From contig NZ_JADGMV010000002.1 of the NCBI RefSeq assembly GCF_015234355.1, forward strand, positions 549,476-613,475: a DNA stretch of 64,000 bases. Direction: 5' to 3'. Shown here one piece after another: positions 44,343-55,038 of this stretch (positions are counted from its first letter, which is position 1; every line of letters begins with the position of its first letter). This DNA is from Psychrobacter sp. NG25 (GTDB taxonomy: Bacteria > Pseudomonadota > Gammaproteobacteria > Pseudomonadales > Moraxellaceae). The notes below the pieces were generated by a model, which searched no databases, was not told the DNA's origin, and was given only the letters and a program-made list of their open reading frames with translations. The translations under genes and the position numbers were made by a program.

Positions 44343-45443
44343 ATGTCTAAATTTATCGTATCACCCAAGGAAGGCGTGCCATTCGTTAGTGTACAAGCGA
44401 TGGCTAAAATGATTCATGATTATGGCGTTGAGCAATGCATTACAGATCTAGTAGATGCTTTAGAAAAAGATTATCTTCGTTGGGATCAATTTGAAAAATC
44501 TTCTCGCTTTGCTTCGCATTCAAAAGATGGTGTCATCGAGTTGATGCCAGTCAGCGATGGAGAGATGTTTGCTTGTAAATATGTCAATGGTCACCCAATC
44601 AATACCACACGAAACTTGCAGACCGTAGCGGCGATGGGTATCTTGTCTGACGTCGAGACTGGGTATCCTATTTTGCTAACAGAGATGTGTATTCTGACGG
44701 CATTACGTACGGCTGCCACATCAGCTATGTTGGCTAAACATTGTGCGCCAAAAGGCGTTAAAAAATTGGCGCTAATAGGAAACGGCGCTCAGTCTGAATT
44801 TCAAGCATTAGGCATGAAAGCCATCATGGGTATCTCAGAAGTTCGTTTGTATGATGTTGATCCAGCGGCCTCGCAGAAAACGGCTGACAATCTTGTAGAC
44901 TCAGGTTTAGAAGTTATTGTTTGTAGCACGTTAGAGGAAGCTGTTTTAGGTGCAGAGATCATTACTACCTGTACGGCTGACAAAACCAATGCCACTATTT
45001 TACGCGACGATATAATCACAAAAGGTGTTTATATCAATGCGATAGGCGGTGATTGTCCTGGTAAAACAGAGCTGGATAGCAATATATTGATGCGAGCAGA
45101 TCATGTGATTGTGGAGTTTGAGCCTCAGACACGCGTTGAGGGTGAGATTCAAAATCTATCAAGCGACTTCCCTGTTACTGAATTTCATCGCATCCTCAAA
45201 GGTGAAGTGCAAGCTCGAACGTCAGCAGATGATTTAATCGTGTTTGATGGTGTTGGTTTTGCCTCAGAAGACTTTACGGCGTTGGTCTTTTTACGCGACT
45301 TGATCAGAGAGCAGGGCGGGTATGAGGTTTTAGATCTGATACCTCAGCAAGCTGACCCTAAAAACTTATATTCGGTAGTGAAAGGCCATAGCAAAAATCA
45401 TAGCCTAGTGACGAATGAAGCTGAATCTGTGGCTATGTCGTAA
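44343..45443 (+). CDS. ornithine cyclodeaminase
   Basis: This mu-crystallin/OCD-family protein of 366 residues converts L-ornithine to L-proline and ammonia using bound NAD. The dinucleotide motif is LIGNGAQSEF (144-153), preceded by LRTAATSAM around Arg122. Length and N-terminus match the true ornithine cyclodeaminases rather than the shorter alanine dehydrogenase or EutC types. AAAGGAA precedes the ATG. A strong palindromic terminator separates it from the arginase gene. Confidence 0.9.
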   Translation: MSKFIVSPKEGVPFVSVQAMAKMIHDYGVEQCITDLVDALEKDYLRWDQFEKSSRFASHSKDGVIELMPVSDGEMFACKYVNGHPINTTRNLQTVAAMGILSDVETGYPILLTEMCILTALRTAATSAMLAKHCAPKGVKKLALIGNGAQSEFQALGMKAIMGISEVRLYDVDPAASQKTADNLVDSGLEVIVCSTLEEAVLGAEIITTCTADKTNATILRDDIITKGVYINAIGGDCPGKTELDSNILMRADHVIVEFEPQTRVEGEIQNLSSDFPVTEFHRILKGEVQARTSADDLIVFDGVGFASEDFTALVFLRDLIREQGGYEVLDLIPQQADPKNLYSVVKGHSKNHSLVTNEAESVAMS

Positions 45444-45472
45444 GTGATTAATGCAACAGTAATTAATACTGC

Positions 45473-45510
45473 AAAACGATAAGTGCTTCTAAAAGTACTT
45501 ATCGTTTTGT
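45473..45510 (+). terminator. terminator after ornithine cyclodeaminase
   Basis: Arms AAAACGATAAGTGCTT and AAGTACTTATCGTTTT pair over 15 of 16 Watson-Crick positions plus a G-U pair, with a 4-base loop, 30 bp after the stop. Confidence 0.85.
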
Positions 45511-45687
45511 ATAAAGTTTAAAACAAAAATTAATTTTTAAACTTTTTCTATATTTAGTATGGCTCTTGAACACTTGTGGATATGTTTATTTTTTAAATCT
45601 ATCTGCTAATTTTCAAGAACTTTAATATATAAAAATGAATTTAATTTAAATGATGTAAAAATTATTTTATTTAATAGAGACAAAATC

Positions 45688-46647
45688 ATGACTGATATGA
45701 TGAAAAATATAAGAATAGTAGAAGTTTATTCAGATATTGCAGGATATAAAAAAGGCGCCTCTCTAGGCATTGATGCATTAAAAGCATCATCGAAAGAGCT
45801 CAATGCAGATTATTTTGAAAAATTGCAATTCGACAGTATTGAAGATGATAGCAACAGTGAGGGGGAGTCACAGTTTGCGCATGCAAAGTATGCTGATGTG
45901 ATTGAACCGATTATCTCTAAGTTAGCACACAAAATAAAAGATATAAGAAATGAGAATAAATTTCCTATTGTTTTAGCTGGAGATCATTCTAGTTGTGCAG
46001 GAACGATGCATGGCCTAAAAATGGCGCATCCTGATGCTGAAATTGGTGTGGTCTATATAGACGCACACGCTGATTTTCATTCACCATATACCAGTGGATC
46101 AGGAAACATGCATGGCATGCCTTTGGCGATGGCTTGTGCGATCGACAATCTAGAATGCCAGCGCAATGAGCTTTCTGAAAAAGAAAAAGAGTATTGGGAA
46201 AAATTGAAATTTATGGCATCAAGCGAACCATCTATCAAGCCAGAAAATGTGGTCTTTTGTGCCGTTAGAGACTATCAAGAAGAAGAGATGGATTTAATTA
46301 GAAGACATAAAATCCCTTTATATAGCGTTGCTGAGATAACTCAAAAAGGCATCAGTTCCACAGTAGAGGAAATCTTCAAAAAATTAGAATATTGTGATCA
46401 TATTTATGTCTCGTTTGATGTTGATAGCGTTGACCCTTTGTATGTACCAGGAACCGGTACGCCTGCAATGAATGGCCTATCATACGAACAAGCCATGCAA
46501 CTTAACATAGAGCTAATCAAAAATAAGAAAGTATGCTGTTGGGAAATGGCAGAAATCAATCCTTTGTATAACAATTCAAAAGATGACTCTACCAGAATAT
46601 TTAAAATTTTAGAAAAAGTTACGCAGTCTCTTTTAAAGAATTACTAA
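45688..46647 (+). CDS. rocF: arginase family protein (probable arginase)
   Basis: This ureohydrolase of 319 residues has all six manganese ligands: His100 in GDHSS, Asp125, His127 and Asp129 in IDAHADFH, and Asp244 and Asp246 in SFDVDSVDP. The GSGNMHGMPL segment is the arginase type, which with the neighbouring ornithine cyclodeaminase favours arginine over agmatine or formiminoglutamate. The gene is noticeably AT-rich compared with the first half of the window. Confidence 0.87.
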   Translation: MTDMMKNIRIVEVYSDIAGYKKGASLGIDALKASSKELNADYFEKLQFDSIEDDSNSEGESQFAHAKYADVIEPIISKLAHKIKDIRNENKFPIVLAGDHSSCAGTMHGLKMAHPDAEIGVVYIDAHADFHSPYTSGSGNMHGMPLAMACAIDNLECQRNELSEKEKEYWEKLKFMASSEPSIKPENVVFCAVRDYQEEEMDLIRRHKIPLYSVAEITQKGISSTVEEIFKKLEYCDHIYVSFDVDSVDPLYVPGTGTPAMNGLSYEQAMQLNIELIKNKKVCCWEMAEINPLYNNSKDDSTRIFKILEKVTQSLLKNY

Positions 46648-46746
46648 TATTAAATATTTAAAATAATTTAAAGCATCTAGCCTAAATATATTTATTGCAA
46701 ATATTTATTTAGGCTAGTTAAAAAATGGACTGCGAGTAACAATAAT

Positions 46747-48150
46747 ATGGACATTATTAAATCTAGTTCTTCAAGTCAAGATGTTAGCAATATCAGTACC
46801 AGACAGTTCTTAAAATTCTTTATACCCTCTATAATAGGTCTGTTGCTCTTCGTATTTCCAATCCCCTATGTAGATGGTAAGTTTGTATCATATGCAGAAG
46901 GATTTACCATTCCTATCTCTGTGTTAAAGGATTATATACAGGGTTATATGGGTGATGTTTTACCACTGCTTGTTGTAATCTCCATTATGATTACACTGTG
47001 CTGTACGCTATATACTAAGGTCATGAAGCCTTCATTGATTCTAAACAATGCCTTTTTAAATAACTTGTTGAACGTCACAACACCTTGGCTCATCATTAGA
47101 ATGCTTGGTGCGTTCTTTGTTGTCGCTACTTATTTTAAATTTGGGTTTGAGGCAATATATTCAGATAATATCGGTGGATTAATATTATATGAATTAATGC
47201 CAATACTTTTTATCGTATTTTTCTTGGCTGGGTTGTTGCTACCACTACTGCTTGATTTTGGCTTATTAGAATTTTTCGGAGTTCTACTAAGTAAAGTGAT
47301 GAGACCTCTATTCGGTTTGCCCGGTAGGTCCTCTGTAGATTGTCTAACGTCATGGTTGGGTGATGGAACTATCGGCGTATTATTAACTGATAAACAATTG
47401 GAAGGCGGGTTTTATACCAAAAAAGAAGCGGCAGTTATTGCTACCAGTTTTTCAGCAGTCTCGATTACGTTCTGCTTGGTTGTCATCTCTCAGGTTAAGC
47501 TAGAAACCTACTTTCTCAATATGATTGGGGTGGTTGCTTTATGCGGGATTGTTTGTGCTTTGATCGTACCAAGGCTGTTACCTTTATCTAGAATTGAAGA
47601 TACGTATGTAGTAGAAAATGGTGATAGAGATCATGAAACCATCCCTGAAGGAAAAACATTATTTACGCACAGCTTACATAAAGCCGTTCACAAAGCAGAA
47701 AAGAGTCCAAGCTTTTCTACTTTCTTAAAGGATGGGTTAAAAAATATTTTGGATATGTGGATCGGAATATTACCCGTCGTTATGGCAATCGGGACGATGG
47801 GCTTAATCGTTGCAGAAGAAACCCCTGTATTTGATTATTTAGGTATGCCGTTTATTCCATTCTTAGAGTTATTGAACATACCTTTTGCGGTAGAGATGTC
47901 AAAAACGATTATGGTAGGTTTTGCCGATATGTTTTTGCCTGCGATTATCGGCTCTTCAATAGAATCAGAGTTGACCCGATTTGTCATCGCTTGCTTGTCA
48001 GTATCTCAATTGATCTATATGTCGGAAGTAGGCGGATTGATTTTAGGAACGAAGATTCCAGTTAGCTTTTTTCAGTTATTAGTGATTTTTCTATTGAGAA
48101 CCATTATCTCATTACCGATTATTGCATTATGTGCGCACATGATTTTTTAA
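46747..48150 (+). CDS. YjiH-family membrane protein, putative amino acid transporter
   Basis: This polytopic protein of 467 residues has about ten hydrophobic segments and the Gate/nucleoside-recognition-like domain of the YjiH family (WLGDGTIGVLLTDKQLEGG; AAVIATSFSAVSITF). YjiH-type proteins often accompany arginase or amino acid catabolic genes. It follows the arginase gene by 99 bp and probably imports arginine or ornithine; that is inference. Confidence 0.83.
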   Translation: MDIIKSSSSSQDVSNISTRQFLKFFIPSIIGLLLFVFPIPYVDGKFVSYAEGFTIPISVLKDYIQGYMGDVLPLLVVISIMITLCCTLYTKVMKPSLILNNAFLNNLLNVTTPWLIIRMLGAFFVVATYFKFGFEAIYSDNIGGLILYELMPILFIVFFLAGLLLPLLLDFGLLEFFGVLLSKVMRPLFGLPGRSSVDCLTSWLGDGTIGVLLTDKQLEGGFYTKKEAAVIATSFSAVSITFCLVVISQVKLETYFLNMIGVVALCGIVCALIVPRLLPLSRIEDTYVVENGDRDHETIPEGKTLFTHSLHKAVHKAEKSPSFSTFLKDGLKNILDMWIGILPVVMAIGTMGLIVAEETPVFDYLGMPFIPFLELLNIPFAVEMSKTIMVGFADMFLPAIIGSSIESELTRFVIACLSVSQLIYMSEVGGLILGTKIPVSFFQLLVIFLLRTIISLPIIALCAHMIF

Positions 48151-48229
48151 TAATATTAAATTGCAATTTTTGCATCGCAAGAGGATTTTCTGAAAGTCGG
48201 CTGCACCAATTCTGAACAAAAAATCAGCA

Positions 48230-48261
48230 GCAAAAAACCACCTATAAAGGTGGTTTTTTGC
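48230..48261. terminator. bidirectional terminator
   Basis: A perfect 14-bp stem (GCAAAAAACCACCT with AGGTGGTTTTTTGC) surrounds a 4-base loop. A6 and T6 runs within the stem allow action on both strands, serving the YjiH gene and the convergent malic enzyme gene. Confidence 0.88.
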
Positions 48262-48409
48262 TATTAAAATCAGGCTATCTACAAGATTGTCGTTTTACAA
48301 AGCCGACTACCCTCTCCAACATGACAGGCTCATCAACTATCTTTTTCATTCAATATGTTGCTTAGATAATTTGCCCAGTATTAAGATTTGCTATGTCTAA
48401 TTTATAAAC

Positions 48410-50092
48410 CTAGAAAGAAGTACGGCGATAGTTACGATATTCAGGTAACCAAAAATTCGCTTTCAATCGGCGTTGTAAGTTCTCCGACGTGATAGGTAGT
48501 GCCAGCTTATCTTGAACTGCTTGCAATGCCACTGCATAAGCTATTTTTTCACTAATCTCTCTGATAACTTTGATAGGCGGTAGTATGGCACCTGGTGCTT
48601 TTTCGTATTCCATTGATATATCTGCAAGCGCTTGGCTTGCCGCCATTAGCATATTATCGCTGATACCCGTCGCCCGTGCTGCTAAAACACCCAGACCGAT
48701 ACCGGGGAAAATATAGCTGTTATTACACTGAGAAACCTCAAAAGACTGACCGTTAAAAGTAGTATGAGGAAAAGGACTACCCGTTGCAATAATTGCCTTA
48801 CCCTTACTCCAATTAGTCACTTCTTGCGGCGTTGCTTCCACACGAGACGTTGGATTTGAAAGAGGCAGTACAATTGGGTGTTCAGTATTGACGCACAAGG
48901 CTTCGATCACCTCTTGGGTGAACAGACCTTTTTGTCCACTGACGCCGAATAACACGGTAATTTTTGCTTGTTTAACTACTTGCGCTAAACCCAGCTTTTG
49001 ACTTTTGTCCCAGTGATCAATAGCAGATTGCTTTTGCACTAACGGTTCTTGGAATTTTTGTAGCTCTGTCATGCTATCAATAAGCAGGCCATAACGGTCA
49101 ACCATAAACACTTGGCTGCGAGCCTGCTCTTCAGTCAACCCTTCACGCTGCATTTGACGAATGATATGCTCAGCAATACCACAACCAGCAGATCCTGCCC
49201 CTAAAAATGCTATTTTTTGCTGACTTAGTTTCTGACCTTTATTTAGGCACGCTGCAATCAAAGCACCGACCGAAACCGCAGCAGTCCCTTGAATATCATC
49301 ATTGAAGCAGCATAATTGGTCACGATATCTATTCAATAAAGGGGTGGCGTTGCCCTGTGCAAAATCTTCAAATTGTAATAACACCTCTGGCCAACGACGC
49401 TTAACGGCTTGAATAAATAAATCGACAAACTCATTATACTCATCACCAGAGATGCGTGGATTTCTCCACCCCATATACATAGGATCGTCAAGTAGCTGTT
49501 GGTTATTGGTGCCGACATCTAGCAGAATAGGTAGACAATAAGCAGGACTGATGCCACCACAAGCCGTATACAAAGCTAACTTACCAATGGGAATCCCCAT
49601 ACCACCAATACCTTGATCACCTAGGCCCAATATACGTTCGCCGTCAGTAACAACGATCACTTTGACGTTTTGTTTGGTGGCATTTTGCAGCATATCATCG
49701 ATTTGATGGCGCTCAGGATATGAGATAAACAAACCCCGTTTACGGCGATAAATTTGCGAGAATTTTTCACACGCTTGACCAACTGTTGGCGTATAAATGA
49801 GCGGCATGACTTCTTCGATATGCTGCTCAATTAGATGGTGAAATAAGGTTTCATTGGTATCTTGTATATTACGCAAGTAAATATGCTTATCCATATCATT
49901 AGTGAATGAGCGCAGTTGATGATAAGCACGTAATGATTGCTCTTCAATCGTCTCAATGTTATGAGGTAATAGCCCTGTTAAATTAAAACTATCACGTTCT
50001 TCTGATGAAAAAGCACTCCCTTTATTCAGTAAAGAGGTCTCTAGTAGAGCTGGTCCAGCAATGGGGATATATAAAGGACGCTTGTTTGACAT
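48410..50092 (-). CDS. maeA: NAD-dependent malic enzyme
   Basis: This enzyme of 560 residues oxidatively decarboxylates malate to pyruvate. It matches the E. coli MaeA type in length and motifs: [17 protein letters not shown], the catalytic region [15 protein letters not shown], the NAD motif [15 protein letters not shown], and [14 protein letters not shown]. No acetyl-transferase-like C-terminal domain is present. It is a single gene near lactate genes. Confidence 0.93.
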   Translation of the reverse strand: MSNKRPLYIPIAGPALLETSLLNKGSAFSSEERDSFNLTGLLPHNIETIEEQSLRAYHQLRSFTNDMDKHIYLRNIQDTNETLFHHLIEQHIEEVMPLIYTPTVGQACEKFSQIYRRKRGLFISYPERHQIDDMLQNATKQNVKVIVVTDGERILGLGDQGIGGMGIPIGKLALYTACGGISPAYCLPILLDVGTNNQQLLDDPMYMGWRNPRISGDEYNEFVDLFIQAVKRRWPEVLLQFEDFAQGNATPLLNRYRDQLCCFNDDIQGTAAVSVGALIAACLNKGQKLSQQKIAFLGAGSAGCGIAEHIIRQMQREGLTEEQARSQVFMVDRYGLLIDSMTELQKFQEPLVQKQSAIDHWDKSQKLGLAQVVKQAKITVLFGVSGQKGLFTQEVIEALCVNTEHPIVLPLSNPTSRVEATPQEVTNWSKGKAIIATGSPFPHTTFNGQSFEVSQCNNSYIFPGIGLGVLAARATGISDNMLMAASQALADISMEYEKAPGAILPPIKVIREISEKIAYAVALQAVQDKLALPITSENLQRRLKANFWLPEYRNYRRTSF

Positions 50093-50264
50093 AATGTAAT
50101 CTTCTTATTAAAGGCATATGAGTGAAAGCCATACTAAGTGAAAGCTATGCTAGTGCTGCATTATACATAGCATCGACTGGTATTTAACAATAGATAACAA
50201 AATCATTTTGAATAAATGTGCTTCTGAACTCTAGGCCACTGATATATTTACCTAGAAATAATAA

Positions 50265-50292
50265 AAAAGCACTACCAATCGGCAGTGCTTTT
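50265..50292 (-). terminator. terminator of the lactate operon
   Basis: Arms AAAAGCACT and AGTGCTTTT pair perfectly around an inner CC/GG pair, and T residues follow on the minus strand, 98 bp after the D-lactate dehydrogenase stop. Confidence 0.8.
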
Positions 50293-50389
50293 GAGGGTGT
50301 ATTGAACAATTTATAATAGACAAACACTGAACGATTCAGCCACTTAGCTACTGATAAATAATCAGTCCGCTGCCAGTTTTAAAGTTCAG

Positions 50390-52177
50390 TTATAAACAGC
50401 ACGAGCAATTACGTTTGGTTTTCGACATTTTACCAATACCCGGATTAAAGGTATTGGTTGGGTCTAGGCTCTTATAAAAATTTTGCAGATCAGGTTCTGC
50501 TTCATATAGATGCCCTACATTATGCTCAGCAGGATACTTTGCCCCGCGTGCACTCAACAGCGCTAACATCATCTTTTTAACAAGGTGTGCATCACTGCCC
50601 TTCTTCAAGATATAGTCTTGATGAAACACATAACAAAAGAAATGTCCGTAATACAGCTTCATCTCTAAGTGCTTTTCAATTTCTTCAGGTAGCGTTTCAA
50701 GCCATTCTAATTCATTACGCGGTATGGCAATATCCAACGCTAATATCTCACCGACTTCTTTTTCGTGTATCACTTCATATCTTAATGCGGCACCAGCTGC
50801 GGCAAAACGATTTAAAAGCGCGCTTTCTGACTCTTCCTGACTACATTCAAAATAGTTACCCGTGTCTGAAGCAGCAAAGAACGTCTTTAGAAAACTCTGT
50901 GCCTCTGCTATACCATCATCACTCATTTTTATGATGAGATGATGTTCATATTGATCGCGGTACTCCATCATGCGCTTCGGTAGATGCTTTGGAAATATAT
51001 TGGCGATGAACTGCATGACTTTGTCAGTAAAATGCTTTGGCATCCATGACCATTTATGGAACTTTGCGTCCATAGCGCCTTTAATAGAAAACAATCTAGG
51101 TAAGGCATTTGTACCAAGATGCTTAATGCTCAGGAACGTGTCCTTACCATACTTAGCAGATACATCAAATATATCACGATGCATATATTCACCAACTTCA
51201 GGAATATTATCGAAGCTCGATAATATCTGTCTTCTGAGCTGTGCCAGCTCACTCACACTATTGGTACCTATATAAAAGGTTTTCTCTTTTACCGCTATTG
51301 GATAGGTGTCAAGACGTACCGCAAACACGGCAAGCTTGCCAGCACAGCCACTGGCCTCATAAAGTCTTCGCTTATCCGCATTAAAGCGGCTGGGTGTGCT
51401 TGCATCAACATCTTTTACTCTAGCGATGTACTCTTTGTCAGAAGCAAGCTTGCCAGTGTTAGGTAATTCTCTTTTATCAAAATTACCTGTTTGTAAGTTA
51501 GTAAGTATTTCTACTGGAGTGTCGCCCAATTCTACGTCTAGATGATTGACTAGCACCAGCTGACCGTGTTGGTTTATTTGGGCAAACAATGCAAGCTCGG
51601 TATAGGCAGGGCCTCTTTTAACCAGCGCACCGCCGGAGTTGTTAGAAATACCACCAATAATAGACGCACCCAATGTCGAAGACCCGATGACGGAGTGAGG
51701 CGCCCTATTTACGGTATTAAGCTGACTTTGCAACTGATGTAATGTCGCCCCAGGCAAGCTAATCACTTGCTCATTGTCATTCACCAAATACAACTGGTTC
51801 ATTGCAAGCGTGTTAATCACAACCACCGGTCTATCGTAGTCATTACCGCTCGGGGTTGAGCCTTCAGTCAGTCCTGTTTTTGCCGCTTGCATGATAATGA
51901 TGCAGTCGCCTTCTACACACACTTCTAAGCTACGCCAAATCTCAAGCAGTGTTTGCGGAAACAAAACAGCCAAAGCATTGCCACCACCAGAGCGCCACCC
52001 CATTCTATAGTGTTCGTTTTTCTCTGGATCAGCCTGTACATTACTGGCTCCCAGTAAATGCGTTAGCTTATCTAACACTTGATCAGGACGGAGTGTGTCC
52101 GGATACGTTATGTTTGATGAGAAAAGGTTTGATGAAGCCATATGACGCTCCTTAACTTGTGATTGTGTGTCACTCAT
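50390..52177 (-). CDS. dld: quinone-dependent D-lactate dehydrogenase
   Basis: This FAD enzyme of 595 residues has an N-terminal PCMH FAD domain (KTGLTEGSTPSG; GASIIGGISNNSGGALVKRG) and the membrane-associated C-terminal domain of Dld (EHNVGHLYEA near the end). It passes electrons from D-lactate to the quinone pool at the inner membrane. The start codon overlaps the permease stop (TAATG), so translation is coupled. The tail CSCCL is cysteine-rich. The family length is about 570-590. Confidence 0.92.
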   Translation of the reverse strand: MSDTQSQVKERHMASSNLFSSNITYPDTLRPDQVLDKLTHLLGASNVQADPEKNEHYRMGWRSGGGNALAVLFPQTLLEIWRSLEVCVEGDCIIIMQAAKTGLTEGSTPSGNDYDRPVVVINTLAMNQLYLVNDNEQVISLPGATLHQLQSQLNTVNRAPHSVIGSSTLGASIIGGISNNSGGALVKRGPAYTELALFAQINQHGQLVLVNHLDVELGDTPVEILTNLQTGNFDKRELPNTGKLASDKEYIARVKDVDASTPSRFNADKRRLYEASGCAGKLAVFAVRLDTYPIAVKEKTFYIGTNSVSELAQLRRQILSSFDNIPEVGEYMHRDIFDVSAKYGKDTFLSIKHLGTNALPRLFSIKGAMDAKFHKWSWMPKHFTDKVMQFIANIFPKHLPKRMMEYRDQYEHHLIIKMSDDGIAEAQSFLKTFFAASDTGNYFECSQEESESALLNRFAAAGAALRYEVIHEKEVGEILALDIAIPRNELEWLETLPEEIEKHLEMKLYYGHFFCYVFHQDYILKKGSDAHLVKKMMLALLSARGAKYPAEHNVGHLYEAEPDLQNFYKSLDPTNTFNPGIGKMSKTKRNCSCCL

Positions 52178-53886
52178 TATGCTAAAGGCCCTTGAAAACC
52201 AAAGAGGTAAATGGCAGCCATGACGATGATGCCACAGAACAACACATAATAGAGGGTAGGTAAAATAGTACGCCTAAGTGTGGCGCCCTCCATACCGAGT
52301 AGACCCACCGTTGCTGATGCAGCCACCACGTTATGTATGGCAATCATATTACCAGCTGCAGCACCAACTGCTTGAGCTGCGATGATCAATGAAGGTGAAA
52401 TATGTAAGCTCATGGCGGCTTCATATTGGAATTGACTGAACATCATATTAGATACGGTATTAGAGCCCGCGATAAAGGCACCTAACGCTCCAATGGTTGC
52501 ACTGATCAATGGAAAAGCACTGCCAAAAGTACCCGCAAATAACTCTGCACTAGCGACTGGCATACTTGCCACATCTGATAAGTTTACGCCTGAATTAATA
52601 AAAATCCTAACCATTGGAATCGTGAAAATAAGGACAAATCCAGCCCCTAGTACAGTTTTACCTGACTCTTTGAATGCACTGCTTAGTGCACTGCCTGGTT
52701 TTTTGGTTTGAAAAGCTGCGGCAACCAAGGCGCTGATTAATAACAAGCCACCTGGTAAGTATAAAGGGCTAAAACTGGCACTGATATCTGCCTCACTTAA
52801 AATCGAGGTTAGGTCTACTGTTGCGCTGTTAAGCAAAGACTGAAAACCTGTTAATATTCTTGAACACACCAGTAAGAGGGCAACCAGTAAATAAGGAAAC
52901 CATGCCATAACCACGGACATCTTTTTACCATTTGAACTCGGTGTCAAGTCTTCCTTACTGACCACTAACTTACCAAGCCATTCATTTGGCCAGCTTTTTT
53001 TCGGTTCAAAATCCCATGTGGTTTTTGGTACTAAAAAGCCACGTTTTGCCGCATTAACAACGATAGCAATACTGACCAAACCACCGACCAGTGACGGAAA
53101 CTCGGGCCCTAAGAAGACACCTGTTAAGGTATAAGGAATCGTAAATGCCAAGCCAGCGAATATAGCAAATGGCCAGATTGCGAAGCCTTCTTTCCAGCTT
53201 TTGTTTTTTCCAAAAAATCGCGTGAGCATCATCACCATAAAAAGTGGCATAAATGTACCAATGACACCGTGCATAATAGCGACTTGGCTGGTAATCAGTT
53301 GTAAAAAGTCACCCCACTCTAGTCCTTGTTGTGCCAGTTGGGCGCTAATAGCTACTGTATCTAACCCCTTGTTTACCCCAATAACGATAGGCGTACCGAC
53401 CGCACCAAACGATACCGGCGTACTTTGTATCATCATTCCCATTAACACCGCACCCAACGCTGGAAACCCTATCGCGACGAGTAAAGGTGCTGCAATAGCG
53501 GCAGCTGTACCAAAGCCAGCAGCCCCCTCAAGAAAGCAGCCAAAGCACCATGCAATAATAATGGCTTGCACTCGCCTATCTGGCGATACATTGGTAAACC
53601 CAGCACGGATAACGGCGATAGCACCGGTATGCTTCAACGTATTCAGTAAAAAAATAGCACCGAATATGATCCACAATACTGAAACGGTAATAACCAAACC
53701 CTGAATAATAGATGAGGACACGCGATTAAGCGTCATATCCCATACAAAGAGGGCAAGCGCGGCAGTAACGGCTAAAATAATTGGCATGGTTTTTTTGGCT
53801 GACCACTGCAAGCCTATCAGAAAAACACCACAGAGAATGATTGGTAGTAATGCCAGCAGCCCATATATTGTTTGATTCAAAATCAT
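52177..53886 (-). CDS. lldP: L-lactate permease (LctP/LldP family)
   Basis: This membrane protein of 569 residues belongs to the lactate permease family, with the motif GCFLEGAAGFGTAAAIAAP and C-terminal QAVGAAAGNMIAIHNVVAA. It imports lactate or glycolate with protons. AAGGA lies only one base from the first ATG (53886); a TTG two codons later (53880) would have ideal spacing and may be the true start. It is followed by dld in a coupled pair. Confidence 0.92.
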   Translation of the reverse strand: MILNQTIYGLLALLPIILCGVFLIGLQWSAKKTMPIILAVTAALALFVWDMTLNRVSSSIIQGLVITVSVLWIIFGAIFLLNTLKHTGAIAVIRAGFTNVSPDRRVQAIIIAWCFGCFLEGAAGFGTAAAIAAPLLVAIGFPALGAVLMGMMIQSTPVSFGAVGTPIVIGVNKGLDTVAISAQLAQQGLEWGDFLQLITSQVAIMHGVIGTFMPLFMVMMLTRFFGKNKSWKEGFAIWPFAIFAGLAFTIPYTLTGVFLGPEFPSLVGGLVSIAIVVNAAKRGFLVPKTTWDFEPKKSWPNEWLGKLVVSKEDLTPSSNGKKMSVVMAWFPYLLVALLLVCSRILTGFQSLLNSATVDLTSILSEADISASFSPLYLPGGLLLISALVAAAFQTKKPGSALSSAFKESGKTVLGAGFVLIFTIPMVRIFINSGVNLSDVASMPVASAELFAGTFGSAFPLISATIGALGAFIAGSNTVSNMMFSQFQYEAAMSLHISPSLIIAAQAVGAAAGNMIAIHNVVAASATVGLLGMEGATLRRTILPTLYYVLFCGIIVMAAIYLFGFQGPLA

Positions 53887-54040
53887 ATCCTTTTTAACGT
53901 GTAATCTTCCTTGAACAAAGTCATCTAAATATTTATTTTTATGACTTAATGGTGATTAGAAAATTTTAAACAGTCATGCACAATGAGTGCTAATAATTGC
54001 ACCGACTAAATGTTCAAAATTCCCCAAAATATTCTACGCC

Positions 54041-54100
54041 TTGTCCATACATTGATATATTGCATCAAAGGACAATGTTATTTTCTTTTTTTGCTATAAT
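54041..54100 (+). promoter_or_regulatory. divergent lldP/LysR promoter region with LysR-type dyad
   Basis: A TTGTCC (54041-54046) and GGACAA (54070-54075) pair forms a dyad, and a perfect -10 box TATAAT lies at 54095-54100, 33 bp before the LysR start. The dyad is a candidate regulator site for both genes. Confidence 0.45.
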
Positions 54101-54132
54101 CCGAAACATATTGCACCAATTGGAGAACAAGT

Positions 54133-55038
54133 ATGGTCAAAGCTGATGATATGGTTTTATTCGTTCAAGTAGTTGATGAAGGATCATTCTCTCGGGTCGC
54201 TGAAAAACTGTCATTGACGAATTCAGTCGTAAGCAAACGCATTGCAAGATTAGAAGAAAATCTAAACGCACAGCTACTTTATAGAACCACCAGAAAATTG
54301 AGCTTAACCGATGCAGGAAAAACGCTTTACAACAAAGCTAAAATTGCTAAATTTGCCTTTCAAGAAGCGGAAAACGCCGTAACAGGTTACGGTGAGGATA
54401 TGAAGGGCAACATACGTATCACTCTACCGGTGGTCTCTGCTAATCTAGTATTGAGCGAATCTATTGCTGAATTCTGTAAACAACACCCAGAAATATCAGT
54501 GGATTTACAAATTACCAATCGATTGGTTGATTTGATAGAAGAAGGGTTTGATCTGGCCATAAGAACCGCCGAGCTTGAAGATTCATCACTTATTGCAAGG
54601 CGCCTTATAGATAGTCAGTGGGTGATATGTGCGACGCCGGAATATTTGGAGCAACATGGTACACCTCAGACACCTGAACAATTACAGGATCATAAATGCT
54701 TGGTCTATAAGTTTGATAATGCGGCTAATGACGTATGGCCACTATATATAGACGGTACAGAGCAATTGCTTGCTGTAGAGGGTCGGTTTCATAGCAATCA
54801 TCTTGATGCGATTAAACAAGCGACTCTTAGCGATTTAGGTATCTCTTTTTTACCACAAGCACTTGTTTATAAGGAGCTGCAGCAAAATACGCTCACACAG
54901 ATTTTGCAACGCTTTACACGAAAAAGAATGGGAATGTATGCGGTTTATCCTAAGGCAAAGCAACCGGATCAAAAGTTGAAACTGCTTGTTGCGCATTTGC
55001 GAGAGTCACTCCATGAAAAACAGGCTTATTACTGCTAA
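54133..55038 (+). CDS. LysR-family transcriptional regulator
   Basis: This regulator of 301 residues has the LysR HTH (DDMVLFVQVVDEGSFSRVAE; SVVSKRIARLEENLN) and a DmlR/AaeR-like effector domain. GGAGAA precedes the ATG. It is divergent from lldP-dld and probably controls lactate use, where a GntR-type LldR would be more usual. The last codons and stop lie inside the terminator hairpin. Confidence 0.88.
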   Translation: MVKADDMVLFVQVVDEGSFSRVAEKLSLTNSVVSKRIARLEENLNAQLLYRTTRKLSLTDAGKTLYNKAKIAKFAFQEAENAVTGYGEDMKGNIRITLPVVSANLVLSESIAEFCKQHPEISVDLQITNRLVDLIEEGFDLAIRTAELEDSSLIARRLIDSQWVICATPEYLEQHGTPQTPEQLQDHKCLVYKFDNAANDVWPLYIDGTEQLLAVEGRFHSNHLDAIKQATLSDLGISFLPQALVYKELQQNTLTQILQRFTRKRMGMYAVYPKAKQPDQKLKLLVAHLRESLHEKQAYYC

